Below are positions 1 to 8,752 of a stretch of DNA of 64,000 nucleotides, piece by piece. Origin of the DNA: Streptomyces catenulae. GTDB lineage: Bacteria; Actinomycetota; Actinomycetes; Streptomycetales; Streptomycetaceae. The stretch is from assembly GCF_000718015.1 (NCBI RefSeq), contig NZ_JODY01000007.1:1-64000 (forward strand). Direction: 5' to 3'. A program made the translations under genes and the position numbers. Below the pieces are notes generated by a model, which worked only from the letters and a program-made list of their open reading frames with translations, made no database searches and was not told the origin of the DNA. Position 1 is the first letter of the stretch, and every line of letters begins with the position of its first letter.

Positions 1-41
1 GGCGGGGGGAGGGGGACGCCCCCGGGAAGCGCCCCCACCCC
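1..41. other. Window edge, downstream of coaE
   Basis: Non-coding remnant downstream of the coaE stop. It is very GC-rich with short repeats of CACCCCT and only a 5-bp GC hairpin, which is too short to call a terminator. The neighbouring gene lies outside the window. Confidence 0.4.
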
Positions 42-632
42 TCACCCCTCACCCAACCTCTCCCAAACCCCCCGGACCTGCCGCTCCAAAGCGTCCAGCG
101 GCCCGTCGTTGTCGATCACGACATCGGCGACGGCGAGCCGTTGTTCGCGGGTGGCCTGGGCGGACATTCGGGCCTTCGCCTCGTCCTCGGACATGCCCCG
201 CAGGCGTACCAGCCGGTCCAACTGGGTTGCGGGGGTCGCGTCGACGACGACGACCAGGTCGTAGAGGGGGGCCAGGCCGTTCTCGGTGAGCAGCGGTACG
301 TCGTGGATGACGACGGCGTCGGGCCCGGCCGAGGCTTCCAGTTCGGCGGAGCGGGCTCCGACGAGGGGGTGAACGATGGCGTTGAGGGCTTGCAGTTTTG
401 CGGGGTCGGAGAAGACGATGCCGCCGAGCTTGGGGCGGTCGAGGGACCCGTCCGCCGCGAGTACGCCGTCGCCGAACTCCGCCACGACCGCCGCCAGTCC
501 GGGCGTGCCCGGTGCGACGACTTCTCGCGCGATCTTGTCGGCGTCCACGATCACCGCACCGTAGGAGGCCAGCAGCCGCGAGACTTCGCTTTTGCCGGCG
601 CCGATTCCGCCTGTCAGTCCGACCTTCACCAT
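42..632 (-). CDS. coaE: Dephospho-CoA kinase
   Basis: Catalyses the last step of coenzyme A synthesis: ATP-dependent phosphorylation of the ribose 3'-OH of dephospho-CoA, in the cytoplasm. The 196-residue protein opens with [17 protein letters not shown]; the P-loop GGIGAGKS is at residues 8-15. The segment [11 protein letters not shown] near residue 30 and the lid-like region [17 protein letters not shown] near residue 145 fit the CoaE family. Some actinobacterial CoaE proteins carry a C-terminal GrpB-like domain; this one is a single-domain protein. The ATG at 632 directly precedes the conserved N-terminus. A TATAGC box (646-641) lies 8 nt upstream, so a very short leader is possible but unproven. 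Next upstream is the PAC2 gene, same strand. Confidence 0.95.
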   Translation of the reverse strand: MVKVGLTGGIGAGKSEVSRLLASYGAVIVDADKIAREVVAPGTPGLAAVVAEFGDGVLAADGSLDRPKLGGIVFSDPAKLQALNAIVHPLVGARSAELEASAGPDAVVIHDVPLLTENGLAPLYDLVVVVDATPATQLDRLVRLRGMSEDEAKARMSAQATREQRLAVADVVIDNDGPLDALERQVRGVWERLGEG

Positions 633-749
633 GGGCCCACGCTATACGCAGGCCCTGCCAACCCGCCCGGGACCACCCAGCTCCTCCAACCCCAGGAGCG
701 GGGCCCGAGGCACGCAGACCAGCGCGCCCCGCCCCGTACACCCGCGGTG

Positions 750-1697
750 TCAGGCAGCCCCGCCGTCCGCCTCGCGTTCCGCCAGGAAGCGTTCGAGTTC
801 GTTGCCGATCTCCTCGGCGGACGGCAGGTCGACCGCTTCCGCCACGAGGTTGCCGCGGGTCTCCGCGCCCGCCACCGCGTCGTACTGGTGCTCCAACCCG
901 CTGACCAGGGCGACCAGTTCCTCGTCTCCCTCGGAGATCTGCCGTTCGATCTCTTCCTGGGTGCGGAGCGCCTCGGTGCGCAGGGAGTGCGCGGCACCGG
1001 GCAGGACCAGGCCGGTGGCGGCGGTCACGGCTTCCAGCGCCGTGAGCGCGGCGTCCGGGTAGGGCGACCGGGCGATGTAGTGCGGTACGTGCGCGGCCAC
1101 ACCGAGCACGTCGTGGCCCGCTTCGGCGAGCCGGAACTCGACCAGGGCTTCGGCGCTGCCGGGGACCTTCGCCTCCTCGAAGACGTCGGCGTGGCCGGGC
1201 ATGAGGTCGGTGCGGTTGCCGTGCGGGGTGATGCCGACGGGGCGGGTGTGCGGGACGCCCATCGGGATGCCGTGGAAGTTGACGGAGAGTCGTACGCCGA
1301 GGCGTTCGACCATCTGCCGGACCGCGGCGGCGAACCGCTCCCATTCGACGTCGGGTTCGGGCCCGGACAGCAGCAGGAACGGCGCGCCGGTGGTGTCCTC
1401 GACGAGCCGCAGTTCGATGCGGGGCGTCTCGTAGTCCGTCCAGCGGTGGCGGTCGAAGGTCAACAGGGGGCGCCGGGCGCGGTAGTCGACGAGCCGGTCG
1501 TGGTCGAAGCGGGCGACGACGCGGTGCGGCAGGTCGTCCAGCAGCCGTTCGACGATCTGGTCGCCGGTTTCACCTGCATCGATGTAGCCGTCGAAGTGGT
1601 ACAGCAGCACCAGTCCGGCGGAGTCGTCGGCGACGATGCCCTCCACCTCGGCGAGCCCGCTCGGCTCCCATTCGTACAACCCCTGGGGATCCAACAC
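750..1697 (-). CDS. PAC2 family protein
   Basis: A 315-residue protein beginning [12 protein letters not shown], with the PAC2-family core ([19 protein letters not shown] near residue 35, then an alpha/beta segment with [13 protein letters not shown] in the middle). The family is named after eukaryotic proteasome assembly chaperone 2. Actinobacterial members are cytosolic and of unknown biochemical function, though a link to the actinobacterial proteasome is often suggested. No signal peptide or membrane segment is seen. The gene precedes coaE on the same strand with a 117-bp gap. The family call is confident; the role is not. Confidence 0.85.
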   Translation of the reverse strand: MLDPQGLYEWEPSGLAEVEGIVADDSAGLVLLYHFDGYIDAGETGDQIVERLLDDLPHRVVARFDHDRLVDYRARRPLLTFDRHRWTDYETPRIELRLVEDTTGAPFLLLSGPEPDVEWERFAAAVRQMVERLGVRLSVNFHGIPMGVPHTRPVGITPHGNRTDLMPGHADVFEEAKVPGSAEALVEFRLAEAGHDVLGVAAHVPHYIARSPYPDAALTALEAVTAATGLVLPGAAHSLRTEALRTQEEIERQISEGDEELVALVSGLEHQYDAVAGAETRGNLVAEAVDLPSAEEIGNELERFLAEREADGGAA

Positions 1698-2137
1698 AGT
1701 GTCCGCTCCTTCGTGTGTCCGTCCGGGACAACATCCGGCCGGGGTGCCACATTCCCGGTTGTGATCGCGGGCCCGACGGCATCCGGCCAGGATTGCCCCT
1801 CCGGCTCGCCACGGCGGGCCCGCCCTTCGGAACCATCGGGCCGCAGCGCTCCGGTGCGCGGGCTTCCGGGCCCCCGGCCAGGGAAGCTACACGGTCGGCC
1901 GTGTCATGGGCGGCCCTGAGTCTCCCCTCCCCCGCGGAGACGGCGCGCCGCTCGGCCATGAGGGGCGGCGGGATGCGGCGTGTGCACCCGCACATCACCG
2001 GCTGTTCACTCTTCTGAACCGTGTCCTCGTTTATGCCCGGCAGGACCCTTGACGCTCGAACTGCGGCGCCCCTAGCTTCTCGACCACCCTCGCGATTCAC
2101 ATTTCCGCCCCACGTTCATATACGGAAAGGCAGATGA
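1698..2137. other. Divergent intergenic region
   Basis: 440 bp between the PAC2 gene (minus) and the beta-helix gene (plus). Open frames here look like shadows. It holds a promoter-like pair for the plus-strand gene (2049-2078) and, upstream of it, an inverted repeat GTTCA-N6-TGAAC (2004-2019) that could bind a regulator. Nothing else stands out. Confidence 0.6.
2049..2078 (+). promoter_or_regulatory. Candidate promoter of the beta-helix gene
   Basis: TTGACG (2049-2054), an 18-nt spacer and TAGCTT (2073-2078) resemble the -35/-10 boxes of the main streptomycete sigma factor HrdB. Transcription would start near 2085, about 50 nt before the ATG. The inverted repeat at 2004-2019 lies just upstream. 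Confidence 0.55.
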
Positions 2138-3127
2138 ATGCGCACCGGACCTCTTCTCGCCGCTTCGGCCGCTCTCGCGCTGGCCGTCGGCACAGCCCTG
2201 ACCGGCACCGCGGACGCCTCCCCCGCGGGTCCGCCCACCGCCTCCCCCACCCGCACGATCGACGTCTCGAACGCCTCGCAGCTCAAGTCCGCCCTGACCG
2301 AAGCGAAGCCCGGCGACACCATCCAGCTCGCCGACGGTACGTACAAAGGCAACTTCAAGACGTCGGCTGCGGGCAGTTCGGGTGCACGGATCACGCTCAC
2401 CGGTTCGTCCAAGGCGATCCTCACCGCCGGTGGCGGCTACGGCCTGCATCTGAACGGGGCCTCGTACTGGACGATCAAGGGCATCACGGTCACCGGCGGG
2501 CAGAAGGGCATCATGATGGACGGCGCGGACGGCGTCGTGATCGACTCGGTGACCGTGCACGATCTGGACATGGAGGGCGTCCACTTCCGCAAGTCCAGCA
2601 AGAACGGGGTCATCAAGAACTCGACGATCCGCGACACCGGCAAGGGCGGCAGCGGAATGGGCGAGGGTGTGTACGTCGGCAGCGCGGGCGGCACGGACGA
2701 CCACAGCGACCATGTGCAGATCCTCGACAACACCATCGGTCCGGGCGTCGGCGGCGAGAACGTCGACGTGAAGGAAGGTACGACGGGGACGAAGATCGTC
2801 GGCAACACCTTCGACGGCAGCGGGCTGACCGGCGCGAACTACGACGACTCCTGGGTCGACGTGAAGGGCAACGACGTCCTGGTCGAGAAGAACACCGGTC
2901 GGCACACCAGCAACAACGGCTACGAGACGCATTCGCAGGAGTCCGGCTGGGGGTGCGGCACGGTCTTCAAGGGCAACAAGTCCGACCTGAGCGGCGCCTC
3001 CGGGGAGGGCCGCTACGGCTTCAACATCACCAACTACGACGCGAAGAAGTGCCCGGTGACGATCGCGGGCGACAACACCGTGACCGGTGGGCGCGGCATC
3101 GCCAATCCGGGCATCCCGGTGGGCTGA
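2138..3127 (+). CDS. Secreted right-handed beta-helix protein, pectate-lyase-like
   Basis: 329 residues. Residues 1-27 form a Sec signal peptide (MRTGPLLAAS, then an Ala/Leu core, cleavage near TADA-SPAG). The mature part has the pattern of a right-handed parallel beta-helix: repeated short strands with Asn and Gly turns such as YWTIKGITVTGG, NGVIKNSTIRDTG, HVQILDNTIG and TKIVGNTFDGSG. This fits extracellular polysaccharide lyases and related glycan-active enzymes; the lyase class and substrate cannot be read from sequence. Two cysteine positions near the C-terminus (WGCG and KKCPV) may form a disulfide. The ATG at 2138 has GGAAAGG 7 nt upstream; an out-of-frame ATG lies at 2134. The gene stands alone between PAC2 and rpsA and looks accessory. 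Confidence 0.82.
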   Translation: MRTGPLLAASAALALAVGTALTGTADASPAGPPTASPTRTIDVSNASQLKSALTEAKPGDTIQLADGTYKGNFKTSAAGSSGARITLTGSSKAILTAGGGYGLHLNGASYWTIKGITVTGGQKGIMMDGADGVVIDSVTVHDLDMEGVHFRKSSKNGVIKNSTIRDTGKGGSGMGEGVYVGSAGGTDDHSDHVQILDNTIGPGVGGENVDVKEGTTGTKIVGNTFDGSGLTGANYDDSWVDVKGNDVLVEKNTGRHTSNNGYETHSQESGWGCGTVFKGNKSDLSGASGEGRYGFNITNYDAKKCPVTIAGDNTVTGGRGIANPGIPVG

Positions 3128-3223
3128 CCTGCTAGAACGATCCGCTGGCCACGGCGGCCGACCCTGACCACGACGGGGGCGGCGCAAGGCCCGGGCAACA
3201 CCACCGGCCGGTCCCGGGAACGA

Positions 3224-3257
3224 CGAAGGCCCGCCCCCGAGTGGGGGCGGGCCTTCG
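3224..3257. terminator. Bidirectional hairpin terminator
   Basis: Perfect 15-bp inverted repeat CGAAGGCCCGCCCCC / GGGGGCGGGCCTTCG with loop GAGT, midway between two convergent genes (beta-helix plus, rpsA minus). No T-tract is present, which is common for streptomycete terminators. Confidence 0.85.
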
Positions 3258-3287
3258 CCTATCGGCTAGTGCCTAGCGGGGAGCTTT

Positions 3288-4802
3288 TCAGCTCTGGCCG
3301 CCGGCCAGCTTCTCGCGGAGCGCGGCCAGGGCCTCGTCCGACGCCAGGGCGCCGGAGTTGTCCGCCGACTCCGAGGAGTACGAGCCGCCGCCGGCGTTGC
3401 CGCCACCGGTGTTGCCGCCACCGGCCGCCGGGGCCGCAGCGCCCTCGGCCGCAGCCTGCTCGTCGGCCTCGCGGGACTTGACGACCTGCGCCTGGTGCTG
3501 CTCGAAGCGCTGCTGGGCCTCGGCGTACTGGTTCTCCCAGGCCTCGCGCTGGGCCTCGTAGCCCTCCAGCCAGTCGTTGGTCTCGGGGTCGAAGCCCTCG
3601 GGGTAGATGTAGTTGCCCTGGTCGTCGTAGGACGCGGCCATGCCGTACAGGGTCGGGTCGAACTCGACCGCCATCGGGTCGGCGCCGAAGGACTCGTTGG
3701 CCTGCTTCAGCGACAGCGAGATCCGGCGACGCTCCAGGTCGATGTCGATGACCTTGACGAAGATCTCGTCGTTGACCTGGACGACCTGCTCCGGGATCTC
3801 CACGTGGCGCTCGGCCAGCTCGGAGATGTGGACCAGGCCCTCGATGCCCTCGTCGACGCGGACGAACGCACCGAACGGAACGAGCTTGGTGACCTTACCC
3901 GGGACGACCTGACCGATCTGGTGGGTCCGGGCGAACTGCTGCCACGGGTCTTCCTGGGTCGCCTTGAGCGACAGGGAGACGCGCTCGCGGTCCATGTCGA
4001 CGTCGAGGACCTCGACCGTGACCTCCTGGCCGACCTCGACGACCTCGGAGGGGTGGTCGATGTGCTTCCAGGACAGCTCGGAGACGTGGACGAGACCGTC
4101 GACGCCGCCCAGGTCCACGAAGGCACCGAAGTTGACGATGGAGGAGACGACGCCGGAGCGCACCTGACCCTTCTGGAGGGTGGTGAGGAAGGTCTGGCGG
4201 ACCTCGCTCTGGGTCTGCTCCAGCCAGGCACGGCGGGACAGGACCACGTTGTTGCGGTTCTTGTCCAGCTCGATGATCTTGGCCTCGAGCTCCTTGCCCA
4301 CGTAGGGCTGGAGGTCGCGGACGCGGCGCATCTCGACCAGGGAGGCCGGGAGGAAGCCACGGAGGCCGATGTCGAGGATGAGACCACCCTTGACGACCTC
4401 GATGACGGTACCGGTGACGATCCCGTCCTCTTCCTTGATCTTCTCGATCGTGCCCCAGGCACGCTCGTACTGAGCGCGCTTCTTGGACAGGATGAGGCGG
4501 CCTTCCTTGTCCTCCTTCTGGAGAACCAGGGCCTCGATCTCGTCACCGACGGCGACGACCTCGTTGGGGTCGACGTCGTGCTTGATCGACAGCTCGCGGC
4601 TGGGGATCACGCCTTCGGTCTTGTAACCGATGTCGAGCAGGACCTCGTCCCGGTCGACCTTCACGATGACGCCGTCGACGATGTCGCCGTCGTTGAAGTA
4701 CTTGATCGTCTCGTCGATCGCGGCGAGGAAGGCTTCCTCGTTACCGATGTCGTTGACCGCAACCTGCGGGGTGGTGGCGGTGGTCTCGGTGCTGCTCGTC
4801 AT
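3288..4802 (-). CDS. rpsA: 30S ribosomal protein S1
   Basis: 504-residue ribosomal protein S1, which binds mRNA and helps deliver it to the 30S subunit. Four S1 (OB-fold) repeats are visible: GDIVDGVIVKVDRDEVLLDIGYKTEG, GIVTGTVIEVVKGGLILDIG, GQVRSGVVSSIVNFGAFVDLG and GQVVPGKVTKLVPFGAFVRV. The C-terminus is acidic and then Gly/Ser-rich. Four repeats and about 500 residues are typical of actinobacteria; E. coli S1 has six. The start MTSSTETTATTPQVAVND is chosen because conserved S1 sequence begins soon after; the open frame continues upstream without similarity. The Shine-Dalgarno sequence is weak (GGAG 12 nt away). It is transcribed alone from the promoter at 5021-5049 with a long leader. Confidence 0.97.
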   Translation of the reverse strand: MTSSTETTATTPQVAVNDIGNEEAFLAAIDETIKYFNDGDIVDGVIVKVDRDEVLLDIGYKTEGVIPSRELSIKHDVDPNEVVAVGDEIEALVLQKEDKEGRLILSKKRAQYERAWGTIEKIKEEDGIVTGTVIEVVKGGLILDIGLRGFLPASLVEMRRVRDLQPYVGKELEAKIIELDKNRNNVVLSRRAWLEQTQSEVRQTFLTTLQKGQVRSGVVSSIVNFGAFVDLGGVDGLVHVSELSWKHIDHPSEVVEVGQEVTVEVLDVDMDRERVSLSLKATQEDPWQQFARTHQIGQVVPGKVTKLVPFGAFVRVDEGIEGLVHISELAERHVEIPEQVVQVNDEIFVKVIDIDLERRRISLSLKQANESFGADPMAVEFDPTLYGMAASYDDQGNYIYPEGFDPETNDWLEGYEAQREAWENQYAEAQQRFEQHQAQVVKSREADEQAAAEGAAAPAAGGGNTGGGNAGGGSYSSESADNSGALASDEALAALREKLAGGQS

Positions 4803-5020
4803 GTGGGAAAGGGCTCCGGTACGGACATTGAAGTCGTAGGTACTGCTACGCCGAGAGCCGTTATCGCTTCTGCACAAGCCGGACAGCGTCAAAGGCATTT
4901 CCCTGGAAGCCCCGCACAGACCGGAGCCAACCGAAACGCCTCGAAAACCGAGGGGACATACATACAGATGCGAGCGCGACCTGCTCCGTCTGAGGCGCAC
5001 AAGCCCGCAGCGCAACTTGT
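4803..5020 (-). promoter_or_regulatory. rpsA 5' leader
   Basis: About 210 nt of untranslated leader between the predicted start of transcription and the rpsA ATG. It has a small CCTCG/CGAGG hairpin with loop AAAAC (4939-4953). A 77-residue open frame at 4861-5094 begins upstream of the promoter and is probably chance. Long leaders at rpsA fit autoregulation by S1, known in E. coli; nothing here proves it. Confidence 0.45.
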
Positions 5021-5049
5021 AGCATACGGGGGCAGCCGGGCAGGGTCAA
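5021..5049 (-). promoter_or_regulatory. rpsA promoter
   Basis: On the minus strand TTGACC (5049-5044), a 17-nt spacer and TATGCT (5026-5021) are an excellent match to the HrdB consensus TTGACN-N17-TANNNT. Strength and position fit a ribosomal protein gene. Confidence 0.8.
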
Positions 5050-5173
5050 TGCGCGAAGCCGCACACCCAGGGCAGAACGCCCGATTACCGGCACGCGTGA
5101 TGTTCCGCGGGGCCCGGAGGGCCTCGCCGTCCCTACTGCTGCAAGTTCAGCGAAGACTACGACGACGGGCGCG

Positions 5174-6001
5174 ATGAACCAAGAGTACGAGCCGGAGGCG
5201 ACCCGACGTCATGCCTCGGCAACGGAAAGCAGCCAGGCCAGCCGCGGCTGGTGGGACCGGAACGCCGACGAGTACCAGAGCGAGCACGGCGCGTTCCTCG
5301 GGGACGACCGGTTCGTCTGGGGACCGGAGGGGCTGGACGAGGAGCGGGCCGGGCTGCTCGGTCCGGCCGAGGGGCTGAAGGGCCGGCGGATCCTGGAGAT
5401 CGGGGCGGGCGCGGCGCAGTGTGCGCGCTGGCTGGCGGCGCAGGGTGCGCACCCGGTCGCCCTGGATCTCTCGCACCGGCAGTTGCAGCACGCGCTGCGC
5501 ATCGGGGACGCGGCGGACGGTACGGCCGCGGGCGGTGTGGAGCTGGTGGAGGCGGACGCGGGGGCGTTGCCGTTCCGGGACGGCGCGTTCGACATGGCGT
5601 GTTCCGCGTATGGCGCGATTCCGTTCGTCGCCGATCCGGTGCGGGTGTTGCGCGAGGTGCGGCGGGTGCTGCGGCCGGGCGGGCGGTTCGTCTTCTCGGT
5701 GACGCATCCGATCCGCTGGGCGTTCCCGGACGAGCCGGGGCCCGAGGGGTTGTCGGTGGCGGCGTCGTACTTCGACCGGACGCCGTACGTGGAGCAGGAC
5801 GAGAGCGGGCGCGCGGTCTACGTCGAGCACCACCGGACGGTGGGTGACCGGGTGCGGGACGTGGTCGCGGCCGGGTTCCGGCTGGTGGATCTGGTGGAGC
5901 CGGAGTGGCCGGACGAGAACACGCAGGAGTGGGGCGGCTGGTCGCCGTTGCGGGGGTACCTGATCCCGGGGACGGCGATCTTCGTGTGTGTCGCGGAGTG
6001 A
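5174..6001 (+). CDS. Class I SAM-dependent methyltransferase
   Basis: 275 residues with a class I (Rossmann-fold) methyltransferase core: motif I RRILEIGAGAAQCARWLA at about residues 71-88, acidic loop VALDLSHRQL near residue 95, post-motif VEADAGALPFRDGAFDMAC near residue 122, and motif FVFSVTHPIRWAF near residue 172. This is the Methyltransf_11/UbiE-like type; the substrate is unknown. No signal peptide. It is divergent from rpsA and is followed after 33 bp by hrpB on the same strand, so the two may be co-transcribed. The ribosome-binding site before the ATG at 5174 is poor. Confidence 0.85.
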   Translation: MNQEYEPEATRRHASATESSQASRGWWDRNADEYQSEHGAFLGDDRFVWGPEGLDEERAGLLGPAEGLKGRRILEIGAGAAQCARWLAAQGAHPVALDLSHRQLQHALRIGDAADGTAAGGVELVEADAGALPFRDGAFDMACSAYGAIPFVADPVRVLREVRRVLRPGGRFVFSVTHPIRWAFPDEPGPEGLSVAASYFDRTPYVEQDESGRAVYVEHHRTVGDRVRDVVAAGFRLVDLVEPEWPDENTQEWGGWSPLRGYLIPGTAIFVCVAE

Positions 6002-6034
6002 GTCCGCGGCGCTGACGGGGGCGGGCCCGTCCGG

Positions 6035-8623
6035 GTGGCGGGGCGGCAGACTGGGCGGGTGATCCGCGATGACGTACTGAGTCTGCTGCCCGCCCGTTCC
6101 GCGCTGCCCGCGCTGCGTGAGGCCCTGGACGGGCCGGGGAGCGCGGTGCTGTGCGCGCCGCCCGGTACGGGCAAGACGACGCTGGTGCCGTTGGAGCTGG
6201 CGGGGCTCGTGGGGCATGGCCCGGAGCGGCGGGTGCTGGTGGCGGAGCCGCGGCGGATCGCGGCGCGGGCGGCGGCGCGGCGGATGGCGTGGCTGCTGGG
6301 GGAACGCGTCGGCGAGCGGGTGGGGTTCACGGTGCGCGGGGAGCGGCGGGTGGGGCCGCGTACGGCCGTGGAGGTGGTGACGACCGGGGTGCTGTTGCAG
6401 CGGTTGCAGCGGGATCCGGAGTTGGCGGGCGTCGATGTGGTGATGCTCGACGAGTGCCATGAGCGGCATCTGGACGCGGACACGGCGGCGGCGTTCCTGC
6501 TGGATGTGCGGGCGGCGCTGCGGCCGGAGCTGCGGTTGGTGGCGGCGTCGGCGACGACGGACGCGGCGGGGTGGGCGGCGCTGCTGGGTGGTGCGGAAGG
6601 GCCCGCTCCGGTGGTGACGGCGGAGGGCACCTCCCACGGGGTGGAGGTCGTGTGGGCGCCCCCGGAGCGTCCGGTGCGGCCCGCGCACGGGATGCGGGTG
6701 GATCCGGCGCTGCTGACGCATGTGGCGGGGGTGGTGCGGCGGGCGCTGCGGGAGCGGTCCGGCGATGTGCTGTGTTTTCTGCCGGGTGCCGGGGAGATCG
6801 GGCGGGTCGCGGGGCTGCTGGCCGGGGTGGACGCGGAGGTGTTGCAGGTCCACGGGCGGGCTCCGGCGGAGGTACAGGACGCGGTGCTGGCCGGTGGGGA
6901 CGGGGTGCGCCGGGTGGTGCTGGCGACGTCGGTGGCGGAGTCCAGTCTGACGGTGCCGGGGGTCCGGGTGGTGGTGGACTGCGGGCTGGCGCGGGTGCCG
7001 CGGACGGATCATGCGCGGGGGCTCGGGGCGCTGGCGACGGTGCGGGCGTCGCGGGCGGCGGCCCGGCAGCGGGCCGGGCGGGCCGGGCGTGAGGCGCCGG
7101 GGGCGGTGTACCGCTGCTGGTCGGAGGGGGAGGACGGGCGGTTGCCGCGGTTCCCCGACCCGGAGATCAAGGTGGCGGAGCTGTCGGCGTTCGCGTTGCA
7201 GGTGGCGTGCTGGGGTGATCCGTCGGCGGCGGGGCTGGCGTTGCTGGACGCGCCGCCCGCGGGGGCGATGGCGGCGGCGCGGGAGGTGCTGGGCGCGGTC
7301 GGTGCGGTGGATGCGGACGGCCGGGTGACGGAGCGGGGGCGGCGGCTGGCGCGGCTGGGGGTGCCTCCGCGGTTGGCGCGGGCGTTGCTGGACGGTGCGC
7401 GGGAGGTGGGGGTGCGACCGGCGGCCGAGGTGGTGGCGTTGTTGAGCGAGGAGCCGCCGCGGTCGTACGGGGACGATCTGGCGGCCGCGTGGCGGCAGGC
7501 GCGGCGGGGCGGTGACGCGTATGCGGGGCGGTGGCGGCAGGAGGCCCGGCGGCTGGCGTCGGCGGTGACGGGGCTCGAGCCGGAGGGCGCCGGGAAGGCG
7601 GGGGCTTCCGGGCGTTCCGGTGGTGGCGGGGACGACGATGCGGTGGCCGGGTTGGTGGCGGCGTTGGCGTTTCCGGAGCGGGTGGCGCGGGCGCGGGGTG
7701 CGGGGAGTTTTCTGATGGCGTCGGGGACGCGCGCGGAGACGGCGGAGGCCGGTTCGCGGTTGCGGGAGGCGCGGTGGTTGGCGGTCGCGGTGGCGGACCG
7801 TCCGGTGGCGGCGGCGTCCGCGCGGGTGCGGTTGGCGGCGGTGATCGACGAGGCGACGGCGGTCGCGGCGGCGGGGGCGCTGTCCTCACGGGGTGAGGAG
7901 GTCCGGTGGGCGGACGGCGATGTCGTGGCGCGGGAGGTGGCGCGGCTGGGGGCGATCGAGTTGGTGGCGCGGCCGCTCAAGGCGCCGGACGCGGGGGCGG
8001 TGCGCGCGGCGGTGGCGGAGGGGCTGCGGCAGGAGGGCGTCGGGCTGTTGCGCTGGTCGGCGGGGGCGGTGGCGCTGCGGCAGCGGATGGCTTTTCTCCA
8101 CGGGGAGTTGGGGGAGCAGTGGCCGGATGTGTCGGATGCGGCGTTGCTGGAGCGGGCCGGGGAGTGGCTGGGGGTGGAGCTGGGCCGGGCGCGGCGGCGG
8201 GCGGATCTGGAGCGGGTCGATGCGGGGGCGGCGCTGGGGCGGCTGCTGCCGTGGGCCTCCGGTGCCGCGGTGCGTTTCGACGAGTTGGCGCCGGAGCGGA
8301 TCGAGGTGCCGAGCGGTTCGCGGGTGCGGGTCGACTACAGCGGTGCGCAGCCGGTGTTGGCGGTGAAGGTGCAGGAGATGTTCGGGCAGCAGGAGTCGCC
8401 GCGGGTGGCGGACGGGCGGGTGCCGGTCCTGGTCCATCTGCTCTCCCCCGCCGGGCGTCCGGCGGCGGTGACGGCGGATCTGGCCTCCTTCTGGCGGGAC
8501 GGGTACCGGTCGGTGCGGGCGGAGCTGCGGGGCCGTTATCCGAAGCATCCGTGGCCCGAGGATCCTTCGGCGGCCGAGGCGACGCGGTACACGACGGCGC
8601 GGCTGAAGAGGGAACGGGGCTGA
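6035..8623 (+). CDS. hrpB: ATP-dependent helicase HrpB
   Basis: 862 residues from the GTG at 6035. DEAH/RHA-type superfamily 2 helicase of the bacterial HrpB family. Walker A APPGTGKTTL is at residues 41-50, the DECH box in VVMLDECHERHLD at 139-142, SAT motif VAASATTDAA follows, and motif VI ARQRAGRAGREAPG lies near residue 350. The C-terminal part carries the HrpB-specific region with PSGSRVRVDYSGAQPVLAVKVQEMFG and ends near HPWPEDPSAAEATR, all characteristic. Length fits the family. A second GTG at 6059 (start IRDDVLSLLPA) is an equally possible start. The cellular role of HrpB in actinobacteria is not well defined. Confidence 0.92.
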   Translation: MAGRQTGRVIRDDVLSLLPARSALPALREALDGPGSAVLCAPPGTGKTTLVPLELAGLVGHGPERRVLVAEPRRIAARAAARRMAWLLGERVGERVGFTVRGERRVGPRTAVEVVTTGVLLQRLQRDPELAGVDVVMLDECHERHLDADTAAAFLLDVRAALRPELRLVAASATTDAAGWAALLGGAEGPAPVVTAEGTSHGVEVVWAPPERPVRPAHGMRVDPALLTHVAGVVRRALRERSGDVLCFLPGAGEIGRVAGLLAGVDAEVLQVHGRAPAEVQDAVLAGGDGVRRVVLATSVAESSLTVPGVRVVVDCGLARVPRTDHARGLGALATVRASRAAARQRAGRAGREAPGAVYRCWSEGEDGRLPRFPDPEIKVAELSAFALQVACWGDPSAAGLALLDAPPAGAMAAAREVLGAVGAVDADGRVTERGRRLARLGVPPRLARALLDGAREVGVRPAAEVVALLSEEPPRSYGDDLAAAWRQARRGGDAYAGRWRQEARRLASAVTGLEPEGAGKAGASGRSGGGGDDDAVAGLVAALAFPERVARARGAGSFLMASGTRAETAEAGSRLREARWLAVAVADRPVAAASARVRLAAVIDEATAVAAAGALSSRGEEVRWADGDVVAREVARLGAIELVARPLKAPDAGAVRAAVAEGLRQEGVGLLRWSAGAVALRQRMAFLHGELGEQWPDVSDAALLERAGEWLGVELGRARRRADLERVDAGAALGRLLPWASGAAVRFDELAPERIEVPSGSRVRVDYSGAQPVLAVKVQEMFGQQESPRVADGRVPVLVHLLSPAGRPAAVTADLASFWRDGYRSVRAELRGRYPKHPWPEDPSAAEATRYTTARLKRERG

Positions 8624-8752
8624 GGGCCAGGGGTTGTCGGAGCGGAGACGTGTGGTGGGGCGGGGCCGGGTGGTCGGTCCCGAGGTGGCACGGGTCGTCG
8701 CGGTCGGGGTCAATGCGTAGGAACTGGCGGTTCGTTCAGCTCTGTTGTCACC

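Noticed and set aside
632..650. coaE as a leaderless gene from TATAGC
   Set aside because: Spacing to the ATG is 8 nt and no -35 box is seen; not better than chance.
4861..5094. 77-codon frame upstream of rpsA as a leader peptide
   Set aside because: It begins upstream of the predicted transcription start and has no ribosome-binding site or conserved look.
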